A stretch of DNA of 64,000 nt from Pomacea canaliculata. Its lineage: Eukaryota > Mollusca > Gastropoda > Architaenioglossa > Ampullariidae. Of this stretch, positions 40,201 through 54,400 are shown piece by piece. Every line of letters starts with the position of its first letter. Positions within the stretch are counted from its first letter, which is position 1. Position numbers and translations under genes: made by a program. The stretch is taken from positions 10,092,464 through 10,156,463 of the forward strand of contig NC_037602.1 in NCBI RefSeq assembly GCF_003073045.1. The letters run 5' to 3'. Under the pieces are notes generated by a model, which made no database searches, had not been told where the DNA came from, and was given only the letters and a program-made list of their open reading frames with translations.

Positions 40201-42396
40201 AGAACAATATGTCCCTAACAGCACTTCATTAAACGTGAGTCATGTTTTAAAGCACTAAAAAAAATTTTTTTAAATTATTTATATATATATAATGTGTGTG
40301 TGAAAGATTCAGTAACATTAACCCCTTTCCTCCCATCAAAAGCAAACCTGATAGCAGTTCCACAAAAATAAGGAGCAAACAAATAAATGATTCTTTACAC
40401 CTTACCCCTATTAAAAAACGCAATACAGTTTGAGTCAAATGCAGATATTAAACATTTTACAAATACGCAACATTTTTAACCTTTTATCTTTGTGGAGTGT
40501 CAGTAACATGACACCAATAAGAAATCAGCATGTTTAATATTTTAGAACAGTATTTTTTAATTATGGAGACATTAATATTTTGTGCAGGCAGATGCTCAAA
40601 GAGTAATGGTGGTTACAGGTCCCAACATGGGAGGAAAGAGCTCCTATATTCGTCAGGTTGCACTGATATCAGTCATGACACAGATCGGATCATTTGTACC
40701 TGCTACATCCGCACGCCTTGGCATTCTTGATGCCATTTTTACAAGGTTTGATCTAGCTAACTATTTGCCACATTTAATGAAAGTTTTTTAGGGAGAAAAT
40801 TTTTCAAATTTAATTTTATCATATAAACAAAGCAGATACCTTTTTGTTAAGCATCTTAGCCTGTCTCCAGGATGGGAGCAGAAGATGAAATCTTCAAAGG
40901 GCGCAGTACCTTCATGGTGGAGCTCCAGGAAGCAGCTGAAATACTTACTGCTGCAACCAGTCGCTCCCTTGTCATAATGGATGAGCTAGGTCGAGGAACT
41001 AGTACCCATGATGGTGTTGCCATTGCCTATGCAACGTTGAGGCATTTTATTACCATGGTGAGATAATTTCACCTGTCAGTACACTCCATTCACATTTTAT
41101 TAGATTCACTCCACTCAAGCTGAGTTTGGATATGCTTATAAATGACCTATGGTTTGTATATATAGTGATGTTTATATTTTTTTAATAGTAATTAGGTTAA
41201 ATTTTAAATGAACAAAATTGTTGGGTGGAGGAAGGTTGAAGAGCAAAGGAAGACTTGTATTTGTATGTTCATCTCTAATACATAAAGGAAAAAAGTGAGC
41301 TCACCTTAATCGTGCCTGTGAGCTGACCTGTAGGTATTAGAAGGTATTGGTGCAAGTTGAGGTGTTCAGAAAGCTAGTTTTCTACAGATGCAAGTTAATT
41401 ATTTGTTAGAAGCCTGATAGTAAAAGATACTGTAACTTTTTTTTTTCAGACTCGGTGTTTGACATTGTTTGTGACCCACTACCCACTACTAGCTGAGTTT
41501 CAGGCACTATTTCCAGCTACTGTGGGTAATTTCCATATGGCCTTCCTCCTGTATGATGGTAAGTTTTATGACTTCGTGAAATTTTATAAAACAATATTTA
41601 ATGGAGACAGCTAATATATTTTTGTAGATGACACATAAATGTCTACACTTAATATTTAAAGTTATACTTAAGACAAAATGCTTCCTGATGACATAAAAGC
41701 TTATTAAACCTGGATTACCAAAAAAAAATTAACATATGATGTTCTTCCAGGCATTCTTTTAGCTCCCCTCTTCTACATCATGTGTGTTTGTGCACAAGCC
41801 AGCTTAAGACCTCACATGCGTTACCTGTAAGTGATACACATTGCATTTGAACACAGGCAGCAGTGGGAATACCTCACAAGACAAGAACAAAGCCAGCAAA
41901 GATGATGGAAACATGGACAGTGAAGATACTGGTGATGAGGAAGTTCTGACCTTTCTGTATCAGTTAACTCCTGGTGCTGCAGGAAAAAGCTATGGACTTA
42001 ATGTAGCTCGTCTGGCACACATCCCAAGATCTATCCTGGATGTTGCTACCACCATGTCACATCAGCTTGAGGAACAGATAAACCAGCGCAGGTAATAATA
42101 GGCTTATATGTGACTCAAGCAACATTTTAATAACATGCAAATAAGCAATTTATTTTCAGCAATCATAAGTGATATGCATGGCCTCCAGAAGAAAGAATTG
42201 AGGAAATTAAGAACTTTTGAATGGACAGCTTTGTAGGCTGTCATTGTGCATTGTATATTTTACCCCTAGAAAGCTTATAGCTTTTAGTAAATATGACACT
42301 TTTTTTTCCAGGCAAGCTAGAGAGAAGTTTGCATCTCTGTTTCATGCCACCACAGCCAGCAACATTAAGGAAGTGTTTTCCGGCAATGTTGAATGA
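31259..42396 (+). CDS. MSH3: DNA mismatch repair protein MSH3 (MutS beta subunit)
   Basis: Pairs with MSH2 to recognise insertion/deletion loops. Twenty-one exons: 31259-31456, 32202-32837, 33184-33300, 33772-33889, 34280-34425, 35011-35177, 35402-35505, 35681-35792, 36214-36408, 37054-37186, 37515-37702, 38095-38263, 38549-38613, 38801-38917, 39448-39555, 40120-40234, 40588-40745, 40871-41057, 41450-41558, 41857-42091, 42312-42396 (TGA). Phases agree throughout, giving 1153 residues (human 1137). A PIP box, QVTISKFF, is at residues 12-19. The mismatch-binding domain starts with [20 protein letters not shown] and [12 protein letters not shown], the MSH3 type. Walker [10 protein letters not shown] is at about 907-915 and Walker [18 protein letters not shown] at about 981-997; FVTHYP follows in exon 19. 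Exon 2 is long and encodes a charged, serine/lysine-rich linker. Intron 4 is AT-AC, and exon 2 has a weak gtctga donor. No frame defects were seen. Confidence 0.97.
33890..34279 (+). other. Candidate U12-type AT-AC intron of MSH3
   Basis: The 5' end is atatccttg right after GGAGAAG, matching the U12 donor consensus ATATCCTT. The 3' end is tttttcttaatcagac, containing a TTCTTAAT branch-site match about ten bases before a terminal AC. Splicing here joins GAA G to TA CAT, keeps the frame (118-nt exon before, 146-nt exon after) and removes in-frame stops. With GT-AG only, an in-phase model needs a weak gtctca donor and loss of several codons. Confidence 0.8.
37216..37327. repeat. Local tandem duplication in MSH3 intron
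   Basis: Two similar segments of about 40 bases, at 37216-37256 and 37288-37327, share a core aacactayraatgyttact and end in aaggtcaa. They are about 72 bases apart. Confidence 0.55.
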
Positions 42397-42800
42397 TACC
42401 GCCATGGCACAGAGACCTGCTTGCATTAAAATACTTAACCCAGTCCATGATTATTTCATGCATATCTTTATTTATATTGATGCAGTTTACCATATGGCTT
42501 TGAGATTAAACATGATTCAACTCAAAACTGTGTGCTTGTTACAAATTTATAATGGATACTTGTATCGTTCTTTGAGGCATTTGCCCTGCAGGAAAATAGA
42601 GTATTAAAAAAAATTATCAGATCAACAGTTTGTGCTCAACATAGTGCCCTGCATAGGCAGCCTCACACATTTTTTCAATGTAGTAACCACAAACAGCCTT
42701 TCTGTTCACTGTCAATGCCCCACACTATTTGCATAGGAACTCACTGCTTCAGTATCGAAATATTTGCAATTTGTGAAAATAAACGTTACTTAAAAATTTG
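42397..42800 (+). terminator. MSH3 3' UTR and poly(A) signal
   Basis: An AATAAA at 42778-42783 lies 382 bases after the stop codon and upstream of the RIIAD1 gene. It is the nearest plausible 3' end signal. Confidence 0.5.
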
Positions 42801-43396
42801 ATAATTTGTGGACATTTTTTCCAAGTAAATATAATTTATTTTTATTCAAGTCAAACACCATTGTGGGTTTTAACACTTTAGTGATGTCATATTGGAAAAA
42901 GCTTGTGTGACAGATGAATGGGTCTATTCATGCCTGCTTAAATTTGAACAGGAAATTTATTATTGCTGCAGTGAAGCTGGTAGTGTTACTTTTCAAAATA
43001 TCTACTAACACCCTAGCAGTGTGGGAAAATGGGCCCACTGTAGTTTCTTTTATTATAAAGTATACAGAGAGGTCGGCGGGGGCATGGCATACAAAGGTAT
43101 TTCAGGTTAGTGATGTAAGGACCGTAAATCAAGACACTATAAGTGCAGTATACCTATGAAGGTACTTCAATAAGTACAGGTAATTCGCTTTCTCCTTTAG
43201 CATATCTTGTGATATCAATCGCTTTAAATTTATTATTACTGCTACATTATTTTTCTTCGTTAATCCCGAGACGAAATGTCAACACTGAGATCCTCCCTTC
43301 TGTGGTGAGCTGCTGAGGGTCTTGTTAAAAAAGCGGGACAAAGGGAGGCTATTCTCAGACCTTGATGACGTCAGTTGTCAAGGCAATATTTTCAAG

Positions 43397-44512
43397 ATGG
43401 CAAACCAACCTAAGCATAAAGCTCCTGAAGGGATGGAACCATATGATTTAGAAGGGAAGAGTGATCTTGGAGCCCTTAGCACCGAACAACAGGAAAAACT
43501 CAACCAATTCAAGGTAAGGATTTGACTCGGAGGGGGAAAAGGGTCAAGAGGTAGTGATGCATGTATAACACCCGCAAAGCCAGTTGCTGAGAGCGTACCT
43601 ATGTGTTGCATCCCATTGCAAGAAATTAACGGTAATATTGCAGGACCTTTTACTGAATTTTTAGTTTATGAACAGTTTCCTTATTCAGTAACAGATAAAG
43701 ATAAATAAATTTTTTAAATTGATCTGTCAGCATTCGAAAAGCATGTATATTTCTTGCTCAGATCAAGACTCGGGTTGAAAATGAGAAATATCTCAGAGAC
43801 CACCCAGAGGTAGAGTGTATCTTGGCAGGCTTTCTTGGGTAAGTTTTTTTAATGTTCTTTTGATTGCATGCTTGATGCTGAGCTCAGATGATTTCTAGCA
43901 GATGAAAAATAATAAGTAAAAGGCTTTTTTTTTTCTTTTTAAAGCACTTATTAAAGTTATTTTTTCTGTTACAGAGAGGCATTAATAAAAAGGCCAGAAG
44001 ACATTAGAGAATTTGCTGCAGGTAATTGCATTGTACTTCTCAAACTGAAATATTTGAGTGTTTGGAAATTTTTAATGGCCAATTAGTTTGAAGAACAATC
44101 TTAAATAACAATGAGTAGCTCTTTGTATGACAAGCATAACTTTCACAAAATACAATGTACACACAAGGTCAGTTTTTAGATAATTGGAAAGATTAAGAAC
44201 TGGTCATCTCAAGAGGCAATATATAATAATATTTTATTAAGGTTATCAGACTTGTGAAAAAGAACAGAATTATAGGAGATAATAGGAGAAACACAGTGCT
44301 GAGCATAGGTTCTATATTGATTTTGGTTTTTTTGCATCTAGTAGTGACACAAAAATGCAATACATTTTCTTTAAAGACGTTCTGAAAATTAATAAATTTA
44401 ATGCTATATTTCAGAATATTTCACCAGTGTTGATCTCCCTGGGAAAGTACAGAAGCAGCTAGAAGACAGACAGGCAGTCCTAAAACAGAACCGCATTCTT
44501 CAGAAAATTTGA
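43397..44512 (+). CDS. RIIAD1: RIIa domain-containing protein 1 homologue
   Basis: Small protein with an RII-alpha dimerisation/docking-type fold, the module by which PKA regulatory subunits and several ciliary proteins dimerise and bind amphipathic helices. Exons: 43397-43513, 43762-43838, 43975-44021, 44415-44512 (TGA), phases 0/2/1, total 112 residues. The sequence runs MANQPKHKAPEGMEPYDLEG, LSTEQQEKLNQFKIKTRVEN, EKYLRDHPEVECILAGFLGE, ALIKRPEDIREFAAEYFTSV and DLPGKVQKQLEDRQAVLKQN. The HPEVECILAGFLGEALIKRPEDIREFAAEYFT part is the RIIa motif; the C-terminal helix is charged. Association with cilia or sperm is inferred from the fold family. An AATAAA at 44772-44777 may end the transcript. Confidence 0.9.
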
Positions 44513-44779
44513 TTTACTATATGGGCACCCTCACAACGATATATTTATGTAGCATTTACACAAAAACCATTGCCGACTATTGCCATTGTCTTGTCTCACT
44601 GCAGTACTTCATTCTAAGCGTGCATCACATTCTGTTTATGTAAAATAGTACCTTAAATGTGTTACATTCTGCAACATGCTACACTGTCTTAATAATTGTT
44701 ATAGGCCTTTCATCTAAACCAGTTTATGAAAACTCCTTTAGAATTACAGAGAAATACATTTCTAAAAGATTAATAAAAT

Positions 44780-47700
44780 AATGGACTTGATGCATTGAAA
44801 CGGTAAAGGAAATAAGGAAAATAAAAGGAGTGTATATAAATTTGAGACCCTTGGGTGTGTGATTTGAAAAACTTTCAGTAAAAGCTTTGAAGCAACAGTT
44901 GCACTAACAGTTTATCTTTTAAGTCTTCTTCAAGAAAAGTATTTATCAGACATACATTTATGCTGGAAAAACAATTATACTAATCTTTAAGCTCTATTAA
45001 CACATCTTTTAAATTTAAATCTAGTCTTTTTTGATAAAAATTTGTTTAATGATGATGAGAAGATTATTTATTATTTGTTATAATTTGTGATACATTAGCT
45101 ATACTTTATAATTTGAACAAATCCCTGTATAGTAATGAGTTCCTAAAAACTTGTGCGTTGAATTTAAAAAAAAATACTATTATGAAACGAGTAAACATTA
45201 TATGTATATCTATTTCTTTTTAATTTATTATAAAAATTTATCAGTTGACCTAACTGGTGTTGTGCCATGGCCATGCATAATGTCCCAGCTGGAAGTAACA
45301 TCAGCACCAGAGAGGATGTTTATTGTTCATCTGTCTGACAGATTCTGCTCTGGGATTTATTTGTTAAACTACCTCCTGTGCTTCAACCCAACCCGTCCAG
45401 ACTGCTTGTGAAAAGTTTGAAACCTATAATGTTTACCTTTTACAAATGTTTTGATTTGAAATGTAATTTTAGAAGAAATGTATCTCTATTTAACAGTCTT
45501 GCTATCTTCCTATAGATCAGAGATAGAATTGAGGTAGAACATTTAAAGTCATTAGGTTTCAACTACAAATGATGTTTGCATATTTCATGGACATTTCTGT
45601 GTGAGTGTGTGTGTAAGAGAGAAGACAAGATGATGTGATATTTGTTTATTTATTTTGCGACCCTTTTAGATTGGGTAATACATTAAAATGGTAAGAAGTT
45701 CTATGGAAGAATAACAAAAATAAAGCATTTTACAAATGTTTTACCAGTGCTCAAAGTATTCAGCATTTTAGTTTAGGTTCCCAGACTTTGTAATGCAGAG
45801 GAAGTGACCTTGTACTTTGAAGCTTTTAAAATTCATAGAGTTATGTGATGCTGTCAATCAGCGGTTGAGATTTACAGAATTGAGAATGTACGTGGAAGAG
45901 CCGAAGCATCACATATTACACAATGTACAAATCAGTAAGAGAAAGTATTTCCCACAGTAGGACAGAATAGAAACACTCTTTTTAGATTTTAGTTGCTTTA
46001 TTGATGAGGTTGTAATGATTGGGAGCGCTGTGCAGACCTTACTTCATACACATGCACCTCAGGAGATTGTATTCCCACTGGTGGTGTTGTCTGACAGGAT
46101 TTGAAGATATCATTTTGCTAAGACTTGATCCTTGATTTTAAGCTGAACACAAGAAGATTGATGTGTATGGCATATTGCTTATTGTGAAATTTTCCCAGGA
46201 AATATTGTAGTCTTTCTTGCAGCAGCCATACATGTGGGCACATAACAGCATACCTTAATTATTAATTCACTAAAATTAGCATTAGTGTTTCCTGTCCTCT
46301 GTGTGTGTGTGTGTGTTTTCTGCTTCAATATGCAGCAAATTGACTGTAAAAATGAACTATAGCAGATTCAAAACTACTGCTGTCTTCGTTTTCTAATCCT
46401 GTCTCGTCCCAAACCTTTCTGTTGTTACTCACAGCTGGTCTAACAGTGAATTGAATATTTTGTCTGTGATCAATGCAAAAAGTCAGTTGGATTTAATGGC
46501 TTTTTCCTTAGTCTCTTTTCAGTTTAGGTCTGTTGTGAACAATATTTTGTCTGTTTAACATTTACCTGCAAGGGTCACGTCCTAATGTATAATGTCTGTG
46601 CATGCAGATGTATACGAGAAAATAAAAGCTTTATACCTACTTCAAAGGTTATGAAATTCATTTGTCTCTTGGCTGTTGTGGGTATGGCAATAGACAGATA
46701 GACACTGCAGGTGTTAGCTGTGGTGAGCAGGTCCTGTAAGGAACAACTAGTCCACTCCTTCACATTTGTTAGCCAGTGGGCTGGGTGGTCATGTTGGGGA
46801 AGAAAATAGTTTGACATGGAATGGTAATACTAATCTCTTAGTTCAAATCAGATTTTTGAAAAAAATGCAGGATTCCCCTTTCCCTCCTAAACACACACAC
46901 ACTTCCCTCATGGAGTGAAATCACCAAAAGCACATTCTTTTAATCGTTTATTTAATGATGTAAATCGGTCAGTAGAGATCCACTTCTAGGAAATAAAGTA
47001 AAAACTTCAAAGAATAATAATACTGTTAGTAATACTGATGCAGGTAAATGACAACAATGTATAGTTTACATCTATACATGTTAAGTGGCATGCTCGTATA
47101 CAGCATGTAAAATGCACAGGAAAAAAGCTCACTATAAATTAAAACAAAATAGTTAAGAATGAAAACAATCTAGTAATATCACAGCACAGTCTTAATGTTG
47201 CACACAATGTGAGAGTAATATATAGTAACTACACAGTACAGGAGCGTCAATCTCTACTTACAGAATATGAAGGGCATCATTAGGATACGACCCAAAAAAT
47301 TAATTATCTGCAGGGAGGTGATAAATAGAAGGGCACATTGTTTGTGAGCAGGAGGAGGGCACATCGATGGCAAAACAATATTACTTGACCCCATTTTATT
47401 TTGTACATGTTCCCCGCTTTTGAGGTCAGTCATGGCTGGACAGAAACTGTTTCATCGCATGGTTCATTGCAATCATGATTGCAGTCGTCCAGTAACAATT
47501 GTTAAAAGTTTACATTTCTTTTTGAAAGCTTTGATGTAAAATTATTATATGTGAAATCATATCTCGGGTTTCCTCATAGTTCCTCTCTCTTTCTCTCTCT
47601 CCAATAATCATCGATCTTGTAGCGGGGCATAGAGTAACATAAGTGTGGTGATGCATTTCACACTCTAGACAGAATCTCTAGTAAACCGTTCGTGCGAGGA

Positions 47701-47817
47701 GCTAGCATGGACACAGCTTGGCCACAGGGATAGACGACTGTATTCTGCGATGATGTGTGGTCAGTCTAGAACTACTGCGATAAACGACTAGTTTGTCACG
47801 AGCGGCGAAGACCTGGT
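44780..47817. other. Intergenic and 3' flanking region
   Basis: No gene recognised. It contains short GT-rich runs (near 45600 and 46303-46315) and, on the minus strand, a possible poly(A) signal (tttatt on plus at 47395-47400) for the minus-strand gene that follows. Confidence 0.45.
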
Positions 47818-48332
47818 CTAGAAAGAGAGTAGAGACTTGGAGCGGCGCAGTCCGGAGCGCTCGGACACCCAGTCAGGGTGAATGATGAAGTGCCCGCTCA
47901 CCAGAGGCGACGTACTCTGAAAAAGAAATCTCAATAGAAAAGAAATGTTTACCGCTTTTCAACATTAGAAAACAAAAATTACCCTAAAATCATACTCTTT
48001 GACTTTACGCAGTCCAACTAGGATTTAAGATGATAAATTAAAGGGCAAGTGTAATGTGGGAGGTGGGATGAAGGAAAAAAAAATTACAGGCTGTTTTCAG
48101 TAAGGTTTTGCAGATTTATGCTCATGCGATCTCGGGTCAAGGTGTACTAGGTCTTAGAGAAGGAGTTAAGTAAGTACCGGACATGGATTTTATCCCAAAC
48201 TTACAAAGAAGATGCTTTGATCGTGGACGTAATCATCGCCCCTGCGGCTGAGCCCGTTGGCATGGCGGTACATCGGTCTGCTCTCCCGAGTGCTGTATGC
48301 AGTGAATCCTTGCCAGAATCCACGGCTGATGA

Positions 48333-48415
<83 letters not shown>

Positions 48416-51400
48416 CATCATTACAATATATGCAATATTCAGACAAACAAAGGAACGGTGCTGCTATCAGACACCGAATCCATCAGGCCCTCTACCTCGC
48501 GTGTGAGAGACTAGCAGCGACCTACTTGGCATTGTAAGGGGAGGCATGGAGATCGAGTGACCCTGTGACGAATCTGCTGCTGCTGTTGTTGAAATTTCCG
48601 GTTCGTGATAAGGAGCGACCGGGCATGACGGGGGGCGGGGCCCTGCGGGGAGACAGCCCCCTGCTCATGATGGTGCGGTCTCCTTTTTGCATGCTGCTGT
48701 CAGACAGTGGCGGCGCTGTAACAAAAACTAGTAATGGCATCCTTCTGTAACCAAATGAGTACTTTTTAGGATGGGTGAGGGATGTTGTGGAAGAGGAAAG
48801 GGAGCGGGAACCACTTCAAATCACTTCACAATTTCATGTACAAACACTTCGTCTGAAATTTGCCAAAATCTTATTCTGTACTATTCGCCATGAAGATAAT
48901 GGTCAGAGGTGAAAAGAGATATGTATGTATCATGGTATTGTCATAAAAATAGATGTTGGGAGATTTTGTTCAGTGCCGTGTGTGTACATTATAGCAATGT
49001 CGGCAAAAGGGATACGTGGAGATATTTTCCAGCTCTGTATGTGTCTACCATAGTAATCTCAATAGGAGATGTTTTAATTACAATAAATAATGAAATATGA
49101 TATCTGAAAAACTCAGTGGGCTTTTCGGGATGCAACTTTATAACGAGAAGCTGATTGAATAAAAAATGTTCGTGTACTTACTCCACGTCCCACTTGTAGC
49201 CCTGGATTTGTGGGGGAAAACTTAAGAAGTGGAGAACAATTAATCAGCTCTTATGTCTGCACTCATTTGCATCATTATTGCGTGCGTATAGGAGTTGGGT
49301 TATGTATTTTGTATTTGTGTGTGAGAGAGAGAGAGAGAGCAAGAGAAAGAAGGATAATCCACACTAAACATAACGAGTACCTGTAAAGAGACGTGCACAG
49401 TAACAAAGAGTTTAGAGGAAAACATTATCGACAAGTTATGTCGCAGAAGGCATTTCCCTGTAATTTACAAACATAAATCACATTCGTAGTCGATATCATT
49501 TCACAATCTGTTCCCCTTCTTTAAGATCCTAGCTCGTGCTTTCTGCTTGAGGCTATTTCAGAATATTGAAATTGTTCTGCTGATATTATGCTTGCGTGAC
49601 AACATTTGCACGAATGTTGACCACATGATACGTGTTGCCTTGGACACCTCCCCCTCCCACCATAAACAGAAAAGAAACGCATGATTTGTCAAATGTCGAT
49701 GAAAGAAATGAAATGTGGGTTTTGCTCAAGAAATTCAATCAAAAACAAAATATTTTGGCTGGATCTGGTCAACTGACTTATACATATACGTAGCTGAACA
49801 CAACACGGAACTGAGTGGTTCGACAGCGTGGGTGGTGGCCGTGTGTCTGGCGTTTGGGGATATGTTGACATGACATGTTGAGATTTGTCAACCTTTCTTT
49901 TCGGGATTTGTTGACCTGTGTGTTTAGGGATCTGCTCATACGTGTTTGGAAAGATACTGATTTATATTTGAGAACCAGTTGGCCAACTTACGTAACATAA
50001 GCCTTACATAATTATGATATATATATATATGCGATTATAATTTGTTTCCATATTAGGCCCTGTAAAGCACATTATTGGACATTAAATATGTCCATAAAAT
50101 GCAAAAAAAGCACAAGAAAATTTCTTTTTTCAATATAGCTATCATATTAATATTATTAATATTATATTAATACCACTTATGACGACAGAGTTGGACGTGT
50201 CTTCTAGCACACACAGAACATATATATATATAACACCTTGTTATCTTTCAATATATGCCTTATATAATCCTATTGTTTTCTAGTGCATGCCTTGTTTGTA
50301 GGGTCTTTACATGGCGTGATAAAACTGCATGGTAGAATGAACACTTTTATACACGGGTTGTGATTATTTTTACCTGCCATTAATCACGGCACCTAGAACA
50401 TCGTCTGTCCTCTACTTTTGTTGCGCTTATGTAGCGGACATTTTGTTCGGCCCCTTGGTTGGCGAGTAGAGGAATAGTTGTAGTTGTTGGCACAGACAAG
50501 GTATACCCCTGACATTAGACGTGTACGAAGTTGAAAGGACAGACATGATATACCACCGACAAACGGCTTATGAAAGGTGTCAGGACTGCGTTCCTACTGT
50601 TTTGTCCCCAGTGTGAATACCAGGTAAGCAACACATAAAGAAGATCACCAGTCTGTACTTACCTTGTGCTGAGCTGTTCCAGTGATGAATACCAGGCACG
50701 GAGAAGGCAGCGGCACCTGTTTCCTGTCAAATATATCGCGGACGTTAACAAGAGATCCGTTGTTAGATATTGTTCTACCTTCTACAAGCAGGTGGTGTAA
50801 GTAGTGTGAGCTGGTGACAACTAGGTTAAAACCACAATTTTTACCAACAGCACGATTCAGTCGCCACGGTTTGTAATACATTTCATTTTCTGTGCAACTT
50901 CAGTCTGTCCAGACATGTTCTGATGATAGACGTTCACAGTATTATTGAAGGTACGCGACTAATAATTGTCGTCAGGCTTCCTGTCCTTACCTGGGTGTGA
51001 AGACCTAATCAAGGATCAGACCACTGCGGAGATTGGAACACAAAGCTATTGTACACAAGTCTCCCGAGACAAAACGCTTTGCTGCAGTCGTTTGCGGCTC
51101 TTGCATGTGACACACCTGACCTCCAGTCAGTTGTCTGGCGACTCTGGTGCTTCTAGTGGTGGTGCGGTGAAGTGTATCGCCAGGACCGTGACTGTCCCTA
51201 TATATACAACTGTCTGTGTTACGTCACTTCAAATAAAAGCGCCGCTCGTTAGGTGGCAACCTATTGAACACCGCGTTGTTTACTTACAAAGACACGCGCT
51301 CACACGCGCTGGCAGTTCACAAAAGGTGGCTGTCGCCGACGGTTACCGGAGCACGCGTGTGGTCTGCAGCACGCAAACAGTTGCATTACCTGCTCACGGC

Positions 51401-54400
51401 CTTTGCTGACGTCGACCAACTGATTTTTTTTTTTCTTCCCAGCTCTACCCACACCACACCTGAAAGGCCAGGTATATGACGGTTGTTCAGGCTCGGTTTT
51501 GTCAGGTACCCGTCTAAGTCATCGTGTGCGGGTCGTCAGAGAACAAAGTCTCGTTCAGACCGCTCGTCACCAAAGTCACGTTCTTCAAGCGGCAGCATGC
51601 ATTTTTCTGCGAGCGCCGTCTGCGTCCAACACAATCGATGGTTGTTACTAATCTGTTCTTTCTTACACTCCAACAACTGTAAAGACACGCCCTTCGACTT
51701 CCACTTCCAAACTCAGTTAACGCAGGTCTGTTTACTCGTCAAGCCATTGACTGTCAAACAGTTGATGCTACTGTCCTCGCCCATAAAAGACCGATGATCT
51801 ATCAATCTTAACTCGTTTAACGGTCACCTTTTGACAGGTATCTGTTGTGCTCTGTGGCTGTCGTACGAGTCAACGTCAGTCGACGTCGTGTTTTTCGTCG
51901 TCTCGAAAAATGGAGATTAATATTGCGGACAAAGAGAAATAATGCTTCTGCAGTGTTCCTGCGAAGGAGAAAGGGAGGCCATGATGACATTGGCATGAAG
52001 TCTGCAGTGCAGGTCGTTTCATGGAAAAAAGGTATTGGAAAAAGAATTAATTGCCGATAAGCACAAAGGCTGGCAGTCCAGAACTTTAGCTGCAGGTAAT
52101 CACCGCGAGTTTCGTGGCCAAGTTCATGAAGACAACCTTCCTCTGGGCCACTGGGCGACAGATTTTAAGGGCATGTGTACTCGTAGTATGGCAATCAGGC
52201 GGTTGAATCGTATGGAAAGTCACATTGAAGTCAGTGAAACAACAGCAGCCATGGTAGCGAGCTTGGTCATCGCCTTGGTGAGCTTGGTAATAGTTGACAA
52301 CAATGGTGGTAAGCTTGGTGACGCTTGGCGAGCTTGATGATAGATGATGAACTTGGTGAAACCGTAGAAGACAGAATTATCGACATTCTGAAGGTACAGA
52401 GGTTGACTGATGGCATTACTTGCAGGGCAATCATTATTCTGAAGAGCTTCCTGTACACGTGGGGTTGCCTTAAGTGAAGGTTTCCTGTGCTAAAGGTTTC
52501 CTTTAGGTAAATACAGAAAATGGCAGTGCTAAGATCACGGAGTTTGCAGAAATGTAAATTAAAATCCATTCCGGTACTGATGGACATTTCTTACCTGATT
52601 GGAGGACTTGCGTAGCCCAACTGTGGTGTAAGGACGAGTCTGTGGCCACTGGCTCCAGTGAGGGGTCACCTGCGGCACAGGTCCTGTCAATCAAGCCAGC
52701 ATGACTGCCAGTTTTATATACTTACAGTCAGCCGAGGAGACATGACAATAAAGTTGCTAATCTCACTGCGAAAAGACACTGTGGTGATCAGGAAGTACAT
52801 AAAGAACTTCCTACCTGCTATTTCAAAAACTACATGAGCTCAACTCTAACTTTCACCCCTTCCTAGTCGCCACCCCCGCCACCTGCTTTAAAAAAGACAA
52901 TGTGCACTCACAGAGGGTCACAGAAGAGATATGGTGATCATTAATCACAAGGTGTGAAGAGGACGGGTAGAACGTGCGCACAAGTACTGGGTGGGGGAGG
53001 AGGAAGAGAGAGACCAACAACAAGTACAGGGTCAGATGACCGCTTGCTAGCTGAATATCACGTGACATGAAGTCCTACACACATCACTTTCAGTGCACGA
53101 AAAATGACGAGACAGCCACCTTCTTAATCCTTTGCCAGATTATTATTATTAATTCCCCTCCTCCGACATGTACACATTTGTTTAGCTCCCCGTTAACACC
53201 TCCCCCTCTAGCATTTTCTGTATGAGAACTCATTGTTTTCATGCTTCATACACTACCTTCTGACAGATGTTTATGATCTTTCATTTCCTTTACGAGCACG
53301 CATATTTTTATTATGCAGGTTTCCCCCCACCCCACAAACTTCCAACACCTCCTTCAGCAAATAAAAAAAAAGGAAATTATCTGCTAAATTCTCTAGATTT
53401 TGCGGTTTGTTTCGTATGAGCGCAACATTATTCGTATCTCTACTTAATTATTCTCCCGATTGTTTGCTTGTGTCTAATCCACTTGTGAACTCGCTGGTGC
53501 GGGTTAGAGCTGTGGGCGCCGTTGTCCCAACACCAAGGTGAGGCATTGAGGACACGCGTGCTGTGCAGACCTCGCTGTCACCAGGCTTGAAGTCCTTTAT
53601 GGAGCTGTCCTTTGTCTAGTGTACACTGTGTACATCGGTATTTATACTATGCCAACAGGTTTAAGCCATATCCTACCTCCTAGGCAGATACTCCGTTTTA
53701 TTACCTAAATGTCCATCGGCTAAACATGTGATCGATAATTAGGCTATTAGTAATTAGTAATTAATAAGAGGGTGTGCCTCATGTCGGGGGTTTTGATCTC
53801 CCTTGCATTTTGTCTCTAATACGCTGCGTCGCACAGACTGTGTTTTCTTCTGAGACCTCTGACCCCTTGTGTTAGGACTTTTCTTTTCCTAGACAGACAA
53901 ACTTGGTGTCTGTTGTCTGTGTGCAAGATTGTGTGTGTCTCTGAGTGAGAGAGAGAGACAGAGAGAGATAAGGTGGAGAAAGCAGGAAGGAAAAAAATAA
54001 AAAGAGATGAATGAGAAAGAGAGGAGAGAGGGAAAAAGTGACAAAGAGAGAGAGAGACAAAATGGAAGAGAGAGGAATAGGGGGGTGAAAAACAAAGTGT
54101 GTTCACTCTCTCTTCTCTCTTTCCCCTTCTTAATCTCTCCCCCACCTCTTCTCTTAAGCAATGATAGTATTACTCAGGATATATATTTACGCCTACATTC
54201 TTAATAGACGGAACAATTTACCTCCAGTTAGAGTATTAATGAATCCTGATCATGCATAAATTATTGCTGCCTAGCGGTCATAGACGAATTCCTGGATTTC
54301 AGTGAATGAAAATGTTCATTTTATATGTTAGTTTTTATATTTTGCATTGCTTTGTTAATATTATGCTTGAATCTCATCCTTCCCTTTCTATCTCCTTGTT

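Noticed and set aside
48217-48537. ORFs on plus through the microsatellite (poly-Ile, poly-Ser, NQSI repeats)
   Set aside because: They are translations of CAT and AATC repeats, antisense to an exon of the minus-strand gene.
50645-50881. 78-codon minus-strand ORF around exon 50663-50723
   Set aside because: Its frame is not the one that joins neighbouring exons; only the 61-base splice-bounded segment in another frame fits.
53816-54204. Several ORFs rich in S, L, F or K, R, E
   Set aside because: Artefacts of the purine/pyrimidine tracts.
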